This document shows, piece by piece, positions 10,258 to 16,997 of a DNA stretch of 64,000 nucleotides (position 1 is its first letter; each line of letters starts with the position of its first letter). This stretch comes from Verrucomicrobiales bacterium (GTDB taxonomy: Bacteria > Verrucomicrobiota > Verrucomicrobiia > Limisphaerales > UBA11320). The notes beneath the pieces are model-generated. The model was not told the DNA's origin. It searched no databases and saw only the letters and a program-made list of their open reading frames with translations. The translations under genes were made by a program, and so were the position numbers. The stretch is from contig JAEUHE010000200.1 in assembly GCA_016793885.1 (NCBI GenBank), positions 1-64,000 on the forward strand, in the 5' to 3' direction.

Positions 10258-11246
10258 ATACTCCCTTTGTTCTCTTTTCACTGGTGGCGAGCCTGTCCAT
10301 TTCCTTTTTGATGTCCGGCATGGAGGCGGGGGTGTTTGCGATGAGCCGGCTGCGGATCCGGCAGCAAGTTCGCTCCGGAAACCCCCGCGCGGCGGCGTTG
10401 CTTCGTTATCTGGAACATCCGGAGCACTTTTTGTGGACCATTTTGGTGGGCAATACCGTTGCCAATCTGGCTGCCGTGTCGCTGGTGGTTCTGAGTTTGC
10501 ACGAGTGGGCCTGGCTGGCCGCCCGTCCGGTTCTTTTTTGGACCACCATCGCGATCGTCGCGTTGCTCTTCTACAGCCTGTGCGATCTGTTGCCCAAGAT
10601 GTTGTTCCGCACCTACCCCAACCGGCTGTGCATGCGCCTGGCCGTCCCTTTTCATATCATCGACTGGTTCATGAGCCCGCTGGTGTGGGCGGTGGGGCTG
10701 TTCTCCAGGATTCTTCTGCGGTGGACAGGCGGCGCACGCTTTACGGGGCACTTGTTTGGAAACCGGGATGAGCTGCGGATGCTGATGCAGGAGACTGGCC
10801 AGGCCTTGAGTTCCGAAGAGCGGACTATGATTAACCGAGTGTTGGATCTGCAGAATCGCTCGCTCTCGGAGATCGTAGTGCCCTTCGACAGGGTGTCGAT
10901 GTTGCCGCTGGATGCCACCGTTGGACAGTTGTTGGCTTTGCGCCGGGAGCGGGGATTCAGTCGATATCCCATCTTTCGTGAGAGCGGTGGAAAACGCAGC
11001 GTTGTGGGATTCGTAAACTGCAAGCGTGTCCTTTATGAGGTGGACCTCAATCCGGCCCGCCCGCTGGGGGAGTTCCTGAAGCCGTCTCTGTTCCTCGACG
11101 GCGTTCTGCGGCTGGATGTCGCCATGCGTCAGATGCAGCGCAGCGGGCAGCGCTTGGCGATCGTGTTGGGGCCCGAGCAACAGGAGTTGGGCATCGTGAG
11201 CCTGACAGACATCCTGCAAACCATTTTTGGGGAGGTGCGGCTTTGA
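10254..11246 (+). CDS. CNNM/CBS-domain membrane protein, second paralogue (short)
   Basis: 330 residues with the same plan as its neighbours. The CNNM domain has 'GNTVANLAAVSLVVLSL' and the 'DLLPKMLFRTYPNRL' PK motif at about residues 65-130, then two CBS domains ('IVVPFDRVSMLPLDATVGQL' through 'ELGIVSLTDILQTIFGEV'). It ends directly after the CBS pair and lacks the C-terminal CorC_HlyC domain present in the other two genes, so it may have a partner or regulatory role in a hetero-oligomer. Start and stop overlap both neighbours by 4 bp, implying translational coupling. Confidence 0.9.
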   Translation: MNTPFVLFSLVASLSISFLMSGMEAGVFAMSRLRIRQQVRSGNPRAAALLRYLEHPEHFLWTILVGNTVANLAAVSLVVLSLHEWAWLAARPVLFWTTIAIVALLFYSLCDLLPKMLFRTYPNRLCMRLAVPFHIIDWFMSPLVWAVGLFSRILLRWTGGARFTGHLFGNRDELRMLMQETGQALSSEERTMINRVLDLQNRSLSEIVVPFDRVSMLPLDATVGQLLALRRERGFSRYPIFRESGGKRSVVGFVNCKRVLYEVDLNPARPLGEFLKPSLFLDGVLRLDVAMRQMQRSGQRLAIVLGPEQQELGIVSLTDILQTIFGEVRL

Positions 11247-12574
11247 TGGACTCCGTGGAACCCAGTTTGATCCCGCTTCTCTGGAAGATGCTGTTGGTGG
11301 CGGTTCTTGTCTTCCTGAATGGATTTTTTGTCGCGGCGGAATTCGCGCTGGTCAAAATCCGTGACTCGCAGTTGGATCCGCTGATTGCCAAGGGGAACCG
11401 CCGCGCGAAGATCGCCCGGAAGATTCTGGAGAATCTGGATGCCTCCCTGAGTGCCTGCCAACTCGGCATCACGCTGGCCAGTCTGGCTCTGGGATGGGTA
11501 GGGGAGCCTGTGTTCGCTGCCTTGCTTCACCCGATCTTGGATCTCGTGGGGATGGAGTCGGAGCGGGTGCGGCATTGGACCTCCGTTGCGGTGGGGTTCA
11601 GTGCGCTGACGTTTCTGCATATCGTGGCCGGCGAGCAGGCTCCGAAGTGGCTGGCCATCCAGCGCCCACTGCCCACCTCCCTGTGGGTGGTGCAGCCGCT
11701 TCAGCTGTTTCATCGCATCTCCTACCCTTTCATTTGGCTATTGAATCATGCCTCGCTGTGGCTGTTGGGGCGTTTGGGGCTTCAGCCGGTGTCGGAGTCG
11801 GAGATGGCGCATTCCGACGACGAACTGCGGCTACTTTTTGCGGAGGCGCAGAAGCATCGCGGCACCTCAGCCCTGGGACGGACCATTGTGATGAATGCCC
11901 TCGACCTGCGGCACCGCGTGGCGCGCGAGGTGATGAGACCCCGGTCCGAGATCGTCGGGCTGAGCACGGATCTAAATCTGGCCCAGTGCTTTGAATTGGC
12001 CGACACAACCCGGTTTTCCCGGTTTCCGCTCTGCGAGGAAGGGGATCTCGATCGCACGCTTGGAGTGGTGCATATCAAGGATCTGTACAGCCTCCGCACC
12101 CAGGAGGGCACCGGCTGGGAGTTGAAGAAGGTGGTCCGTAAGATTGTCTACATTCCCGAGACCGCCCGGCTGGAGAGCCTCCTGCAGATCTTTCTGGAGC
12201 GAAAGCTGCATCTGGCAATCGTGGTGGATGAGTACGGCGGGTCGGTGGGTATGGTGACCCTGGAGAATATTTTGGAAGAGTTGGTCGGCCAAATTCAGGA
12301 TGAGTTCGACGTCGAGAAGCCGCTGGTCGTGCAGCTCGGGGTCAACGCCTGGGAGATTCAAGGCCAGCTTCCGTTGCACGACTTTTCCGATCTGGTGGGC
12401 GAGCCGGTGGAGGGGGAGGACGTGACGACCACCAGCGGGTGGATCACTCAGAAATTGGGTGGGTTCCCCCGTCGGGGCGACGTGGTTCGCTTGGGGGCAT
12501 ACGATATTCAGGTGGAGGATGCGGACGGGCGCTTGGTGTCGCGACTCACACTGAAGAAGCGCGCTGGGGATTGA
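11243..12574 (+). CDS. CNNM/CBS-domain membrane protein, third paralogue
   Basis: 443 residues: a CNNM domain with 'FLNGFFVAAEFALVKIRDSQ' at about 17-37 (the classic start of the family) and 'LAWLGEP'-like helices, CBS pair at about 215-340 ('VMRPRSEIVGLSTDLNL', 'VVDEYGGSVGMVTLENILEE'), and a C-terminal CorC_HlyC domain (about 350-435). Of the three it is the most canonical HlyC/CorC-type protein. It closes the operon; the RAYT gene begins 33 bp later. Known members act in divalent cation handling at the inner membrane. The exact ion cannot be told from sequence. Confidence 0.93.
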   Translation: MMDSVEPSLIPLLWKMLLVAVLVFLNGFFVAAEFALVKIRDSQLDPLIAKGNRRAKIARKILENLDASLSACQLGITLASLALGWVGEPVFAALLHPILDLVGMESERVRHWTSVAVGFSALTFLHIVAGEQAPKWLAIQRPLPTSLWVVQPLQLFHRISYPFIWLLNHASLWLLGRLGLQPVSESEMAHSDDELRLLFAEAQKHRGTSALGRTIVMNALDLRHRVAREVMRPRSEIVGLSTDLNLAQCFELADTTRFSRFPLCEEGDLDRTLGVVHIKDLYSLRTQEGTGWELKKVVRKIVYIPETARLESLLQIFLERKLHLAIVVDEYGGSVGMVTLENILEELVGQIQDEFDVEKPLVVQLGVNAWEIQGQLPLHDFSDLVGEPVEGEDVTTTSGWITQKLGGFPRRGDVVRLGAYDIQVEDADGRLVSRLTLKKRAGD

Positions 12575-12607
12575 CATCCGCGTCGCACTCCGAGCACCCT
12601 ATTCTAC

Positions 12608-13684
12608 GTGGCGCGCAAGCTCAGAATTCAGTTTCCGGGGGCTCTCTATCACATCGTGAACCGAGGAGACCGGTCCGAGCCCATTGTTCGCGACGACACG
12701 GATCGGGAGCGCTTCATTGAGACTTTGGCGCAGGCCTGCCAGAAAACGGGATGGCGCGTTGACGCCTATTGCCTTCTCACCGACCACTTTCATTTGGTGG
12801 TGCAGACTCCGGAACCCAATTTAGTGGATGGCATGAAGTGGTTCCTGGGTACTTACACTGCCCGGTTCAACCGTCGACATGCCACGGGCGGGCATCTTTT
12901 CAATGGCCGATACAAGTCCCAGGTGTTGGATTCCGGGGATCTGGCGCTGCGTATGCAGGCGATTGACTATCTGCATCTGAATCCGGTCCGGACCGGTGAT
13001 GTCAGCGAGGGGAACCCGCTGGCCTCGTTCCGCTGGAGCAGTTTCCCGAGCTACCTGGCTGGTGGTGGCTCTCGTCCCGGCTGGCTGGAGGTTTCCCACG
13101 TGTTGGCCCATCTGCAAGAGCCAGATGATTCTGATGGCTGGAAGAGTTTGGAGGCCCGCACGGAGGCGTTGCGCGCTGAGGCTCGCGCAGAACGGTGGGC
13201 AATCTTTCGGCGGGGATGGTATCTCGGATGCGATTCCTTTCGCCGTCAGCTTCTCGATCATCTGGGCGGGCTTCGCGATGACAAGTCGACGGGCTTGGTC
13301 TGGCGAGCTTCGGCCGAACAACAAGCGGAAAAAGTGATCCAGCGGACCCTTCAGCACTTGGGCTGGCAGGAGTCGGATTTGACCCAGCGGGCCAAGACCG
13401 ATCGGGAGAAAGTTTTCATTGCTCGCGAGATTCGCAAGGAAACGACTCTCCCGCTGACCTGGATCGCCGCACGGCTGTCCATGGGAAGTCGAAACACCCT
13501 GCGCAACTCGTTGGCCTTTGCCGATCGTGCGCCGGCAGCGTCTGCTTCTACCTCTCCGTTTCGGTCGACTCAGCCCCCCGTGAAGCCGCGTTTGCCGCGC
13601 CCGACCAGGTTACCAGACTTGGCCCCTCCTCCGGCGGCGGCAACTTCGGAACAGTCTTTTCAGGTGGAGCCGGGCTGGGACTGA
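12608..13684 (+). CDS. REP-associated tyrosine transposase (RAYT, Y1_Tnp/HUH family)
   Basis: GTG start; the product begins MARKLRIQFPGALYHIVNRG, typical for the family. The HUH metal-binding motif is H60-F-H62 in 'DHFHLVVQTPEPN', and the catalytic tyrosine is probably Y83 in 'GTYTARFNRRH', followed by 'GHLFNGRYKS'. A C-terminal helix-turn-helix region is visible at about 280-315 ('LPLTWIAARLSMGSRNTLRN'), then a Pro/Ser-rich tail of about 45 residues. RAYTs cut and join single-stranded REP palindromes, and such palindromes lie at 8771-8914 and 13783-13857. All catalytic residues look intact. Confidence 0.92.
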   Translation: MARKLRIQFPGALYHIVNRGDRSEPIVRDDTDRERFIETLAQACQKTGWRVDAYCLLTDHFHLVVQTPEPNLVDGMKWFLGTYTARFNRRHATGGHLFNGRYKSQVLDSGDLALRMQAIDYLHLNPVRTGDVSEGNPLASFRWSSFPSYLAGGGSRPGWLEVSHVLAHLQEPDDSDGWKSLEARTEALRAEARAERWAIFRRGWYLGCDSFRRQLLDHLGGLRDDKSTGLVWRASAEQQAEKVIQRTLQHLGWQESDLTQRAKTDREKVFIAREIRKETTLPLTWIAARLSMGSRNTLRNSLAFADRAPAASASTSPFRSTQPPVKPRLPRPTRLPDLAPPPAAATSEQSFQVEPGWD

Positions 13685-13782
13685 GTCTGGCCAGACTTCG
13701 GGGTGTGGGGGAAGGGAATGAAACCTGCATGTTGCTCCGTGGTATGAGAGCATCGGGTCCCGCTGCGCTCAGGCTGGGAAAT

Positions 13783-13913
13783 CGTCCGACACGGACGACC
13801 CTACAGTTGTAGTGTGGGCCGTCTCGGCCCATGGGGTGAGGAACGTCCGAGGACGGACCTGAGGTTCAAAGCCGGACACACGTCCGGTGGGGACAAGTCC
13901 GACAGGCTGCTAG
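13783..13913. repeat. Cluster of palindromic REP-like modules
   Basis: In order: CGTCCG-ACA-CGGACG (13783-13797), GGGCCG-TCT-CGGCCC (13816-13830), GAACGTCCGAGGACGGAC (about 13841-13858, also in the 8771 repeat), CCGGAC-ACAC-GTCCGG (about 13872-13887), and TCCGACAGGCTGCTA (13898-13912), whose reverse complement begins exactly with the queD stop codon and recurs at 19938-19952. The cluster lies about 100 bp behind the RAYT gene and forms the 3' boundary of the minus-strand queD operon, so it may also help end transcription. Confidence 0.75.
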
Positions 13914-14269
13914 CCGCGGTAAACGCATTTGGCGGTGCACGTCTCTGCCACTACGATTTCCTTGAGGAGCGGCAGCACCGGCTTGAGGTGGTCCCAGAGC
14001 CACTTGGCAATGTTCTCGCTGGTGGGGTTCTCCAGGCCAGGCACGTCATTGAGATAATAGTGGTCCAGACGTTCCCAGAGAGGCTTCACCGCGGCGGAGA
14101 TCTCGGCATAGTCCATGACCCAGCCCATTCGAGGGTCGCATTCTCCCTCGACGACCACTTCCATCTGGAAGCTGTGTCCGTGCAGACGATGGCATTTGTG
14201 GTCAGGCGGCAGTTGAGGAAGCCGATGCGCGGCTTCAAACTGAAACGATTTTCGTAGCTCGAGTTTCAT
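13910..14269 (-). CDS. queD: 6-carboxy-5,6,7,8-tetrahydropterin synthase (QueD/6-PTPS family)
   Basis: 119 residues from the ATG that overlaps the upstream gene's stop (ATGA), chosen over a start 18 bp further up. Zinc ligands H15 (in FEAAH), H30 and H32 (in HGHSF) are present, with the catalytic C26 in '[12 protein letters not shown]', plus '[11 protein letters not shown]' and '[12 protein letters not shown]' family motifs. QueD converts dihydroneopterin triphosphate to carboxytetrahydropterin for queuosine; close relatives make tetrahydrobiopterin precursors. It is the last gene of a LuxE-LuxC-QueD operon, an unexpected partner set. The stop codon lies inside a dispersed 15-bp motif. Confidence 0.92.
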   Translation of the reverse strand: MKLELRKSFQFEAAHRLPQLPPDHKCHRLHGHSFQMEVVVEGECDPRMGWVMDYAEISAAVKPLWERLDHYYLNDVPGLENPTSENIAKWLWDHLKPVLPLLKEIVVAETCTAKCVYRG

Positions 14270-15657
14270 TGTTCCCAATCGGTCCATTTCACTAAATCAG
14301 CCAAGGCCGGGCGCCCGTCATGCCGCCAGGTGAGCGGAGGCAGTTGCATGCGCCCGATCGGACAGATGCGACTGGCCCCCCACCGTGCGAGCGTGTTCGC
14401 CAGATCCTGGAGTTCTTCGGGGGCCGCGCCGATTCCGATGGTGCTGACCTTGGTTCGGACCTCCTCGGCATGGCGCAAGATCTCGCCGAGATCCTGGGCC
14501 GCTTTGACGAGGATAAACCGGTTCAGGCACGAGGTTTGAAACCTGGGTTCGTTCTCGAACACCACGGTCCACGCCGTCGAACCCTGGCTGGCCCACATTC
14601 GGGTATCGGGAGAGTGGGCGGCCCTGATTTCATAGACCGAGCGGCGCAGAGTAATGGCCGCGGATTCCTCCGGGCTGATGGGGCCGCGCGGAGTTTGGGC
14701 TTCGCGCCGTTCCAGCTCCGCAGCGAGCAACTCAGCGAATGCCTCAGGAGCTATCCCACCCCGGGACTCCACAAAGATCACGTGGGGTGACAGGCAGCCT
14801 TGTTGATCCCAGGCGACGACGTCAGCGCCCACGCTTTGGACGCTTCGCTTAAGGGCAAATCCAGCCAGTGATCTTCCGGTGAGGTAGCTGAAGCTGACGC
14901 GCTGGCCGTATCCCAAGAACCGGACCTTTTTTGGCACGCGCTGATGAACGGACTCTACAGTCTGGTCGCTGCCGGTAGCGGTTACCAAGTCGACTTCAGC
15001 GAAGAGCGCCTGCTCGATGTCCTCGGTTCCGCCGCGCCATTCCGCGATTTCCAGGCAGGAGGCGATTTTGGGCTCGGTGTCGTAAATCGAGTGGGCGAGC
15101 AGTCTGGGAAGCAGGGACTGGCCTCGGGCGCACTTGATGAATTGGGCGGATCGCACCAGCAGCCCCAGTATCATGCTGCTCAGCACGGGGCTAGGAAGGT
15201 TGCCCGCGGCGATGTGTCCGATGAGCATGGGCCCTTGAGCAAAGCCGTACCGACGCTCTTGAATCTCTCCATGTGTCTGGGTGAAGCCATCCAGGCGTTG
15301 GGGGGAGCCCAGGTCCTGTATGAGGAGCGATTGAAGGGTCTCTGCGTTCAGCTGTTTGAAAAAGTGGTCCAAGCCGTCGCGTAGGGTCTCGACGGTGAAT
15401 CCCGTCGCGGCCGGGCCATACTCGAGGGCGCATTGGCGGAAGGGATAGTCCGGTTGCAGCCATTGCTCCCCTAGTTCGCTGAGCAGTCGGATCATCGCCG
15501 CGGTTGTTCGGCTCTGCAGGTAGCGCTCCTGATTGCGGCGCAGATTTTGACAGGCCTCGGTAACCATGCGGGGCGTGAGAGGCGCGTCGCTAGGGAGATC
15601 CGCCAAGAAGTACTGTGGGAGTCTTTCGATCATGAGGCGGTGGACATCAGGCTGCAT
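14266..15657 (-). CDS. LuxC-like acyl-CoA/acyl-protein reductase
   Basis: 463 residues from the ATG at 15657 (an upstream alternative at 15693 adds 12 Arg-rich residues). The aldehyde-dehydrogenase-like fold of the LuxC family is visible: nucleotide-binding '[19 protein letters not shown]' at about 144-162, the active-site cysteine C288 in '[15 protein letters not shown]', and '[17 protein letters not shown]' downstream. LuxC takes an acyl group from the LuxE partner and reduces it with NADPH to a fatty aldehyde. It overlaps the luxE-like gene upstream by 28 bp and queD downstream by 4 bp. No luxA, luxB or luxD is nearby, so a lipid-related use other than luminescence is likely. Confidence 0.85.
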   Translation of the reverse strand: MQPDVHRLMIERLPQYFLADLPSDAPLTPRMVTEACQNLRRNQERYLQSRTTAAMIRLLSELGEQWLQPDYPFRQCALEYGPAATGFTVETLRDGLDHFFKQLNAETLQSLLIQDLGSPQRLDGFTQTHGEIQERRYGFAQGPMLIGHIAAGNLPSPVLSSMILGLLVRSAQFIKCARGQSLLPRLLAHSIYDTEPKIASCLEIAEWRGGTEDIEQALFAEVDLVTATGSDQTVESVHQRVPKKVRFLGYGQRVSFSYLTGRSLAGFALKRSVQSVGADVVAWDQQGCLSPHVIFVESRGGIAPEAFAELLAAELERREAQTPRGPISPEESAAITLRRSVYEIRAAHSPDTRMWASQGSTAWTVVFENEPRFQTSCLNRFILVKAAQDLGEILRHAEEVRTKVSTIGIGAAPEELQDLANTLARWGASRICPIGRMQLPPLTWRHDGRPALADLVKWTDWEQ

Positions 15658-16799
15658 CCTCGCGATTCGGCGTCGGACGCACGCCCGACCCACTGAAACG
15701 CATCCCCGTTACGGCGGACGAGATCCTCGGTTTGAATAGCCATCACGGAGAAGACATTGGCCAGGTCGAGGATTTGAAGGATTCCGACGCCGCCCGGGTC
15801 CGCCTCCCGGCCGGTCTCTGGTGAAATCACGCGGCAGCGAGCCCAGGGCGGAAAGCGGAACTCGCGGCGCATCGATTTGCCCTCCTTTACGGGCCAGTCA
15901 TAAGCCTGCGAGCTCAGCTCGCTCATGCCGTATTCACAGAGGATGTCGTGCGATCCAACACCGAGTCGATCGGCCAGCAGCCCGTGAAGTTCCTCCTTGG
16001 GGAGGCTTCGTGAACGGCCTTTGTAGCCCCCGGTCTCCAGGACCTTGGATCCGGGCGGAAGCTGGAATCGCCGCTGACCGTGCGTGAGGATGTCTACCCA
16101 GTGGACGAAATTAAACGCGGTCCCCATCAGCCACACCGGTTCACCGGCATCGCAAGCGGCGGCCAGAGCCGTGTCGATGGAGGGCAGATCCAGTTGCCAT
16201 CCCCCCGCTTCGTCCACCCTGCCCAGGAAGTGGAACGGAGCAGGGGATGCGGACAGTTCCCGTCCGAGGGTGTCGAACATGTGGACCAGTGAGGAATGCG
16301 GAGCCTCATCCGGAGCCGGCGTCAGCGGCAGGAGTCGCAGGCACGTCTGCCCCGGGGACAGATGGGCTTTGAACCAGGTCAGCAGCGACAACTCATAGAT
16401 CGATAGGGACTCGCTGGAATGGAAATGTCGGCTGGGCGTTTGCCCGGTCGTTCCACTGGAGTGGAAGACGTGGCTGCGAAGCCCGGGAGGCAAGGACGTT
16501 AGCTCGAGATCCTTGAAGCTCTGAGTGGGGACGAAGGGCAGATCATGCCAGCGCGACATGCGGTCCGGCGTCTTGCCCAAATGGGCGCAGATGCGGGCAT
16601 AAGCGGGGTTGTGTTGGTTTTGCAGCTCGAATAGTTCGCGCGTGAGCGTCTCGAAGTGATCGGACGATCTTGCTCCCGGAGCGGCTTCGAGACCCACGCT
16701 CGCCCCTGCAGTTCGAATGAACTCGCGGAGGCGCGTCACAACTGGCTCGAATGGTCGGTAGAATGACATGCGGTTTTGGTGCTCCACGGCGTGTGCCAC
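15630..16799 (-). CDS. LuxE-like acyl-protein synthetase
   Basis: 389 residues. The adenylate-forming signature 'FHSSGTTGQTPSRHFHS' lies at about 111-127, with 'ETGGYKGRSRSLPKEEL' and 'CEYGMSELSSQAYD' further on, as in LuxE and other acyl-activating enzymes. Close to the C-terminus 'RGCSLM' supplies a cysteine at about residue 382, equivalent in position to the cysteine that is acylated in luminescent-bacterium LuxE before transfer to LuxC. It is first in the operon; a Met at 16769 is an alternative start. Together with the overlapping LuxC-like gene it forms a complete fatty-acid reductase pair. Confidence 0.85.
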   Translation of the reverse strand: MAHAVEHQNRMSFYRPFEPVVTRLREFIRTAGASVGLEAAPGARSSDHFETLTRELFELQNQHNPAYARICAHLGKTPDRMSRWHDLPFVPTQSFKDLELTSLPPGLRSHVFHSSGTTGQTPSRHFHSSESLSIYELSLLTWFKAHLSPGQTCLRLLPLTPAPDEAPHSSLVHMFDTLGRELSASPAPFHFLGRVDEAGGWQLDLPSIDTALAAACDAGEPVWLMGTAFNFVHWVDILTHGQRRFQLPPGSKVLETGGYKGRSRSLPKEELHGLLADRLGVGSHDILCEYGMSELSSQAYDWPVKEGKSMRREFRFPPWARCRVISPETGREADPGGVGILQILDLANVFSVMAIQTEDLVRRNGDAFQWVGRASDAESRGCSLMSTAS

Positions 16800-16997
16800 G
16801 GGACATTAGGGCTGGTTTTCCGCTACAGCCGTCAAAACCATAGTGCATCTTCGGCGACTCTACAAGCCTGAGATCGGAGGTTCGGGGAGCTCTTCTTGGC
16901 TCCTGCCGTCAGATGCGGTCAGCCAAGGTGGTTTAGGTTTCGGCGCATGTGACGATAGGTGAGCTAGAAACAACCTACTCTTCAACCCGAGAAACCG

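Noticed and set aside
10278-11219. 313-codon minus-strand frame opposite the second CNNM gene
   Set aside because: Antisense shadow in a GC-rich gene; Gln/His-rich product with no domain.
14944-15384. Plus-strand 146-codon frame inside the LuxC-like gene
   Set aside because: Antisense shadow; the minus-strand LuxC-like frame has conserved motifs and operon overlaps.
16896-16926. TTGGCT/AGCCAA inverted repeat upstream of the formamidase-like gene as a terminator
   Set aside because: Six-base arms around a long loop with no T-run on either strand; too weak to call.
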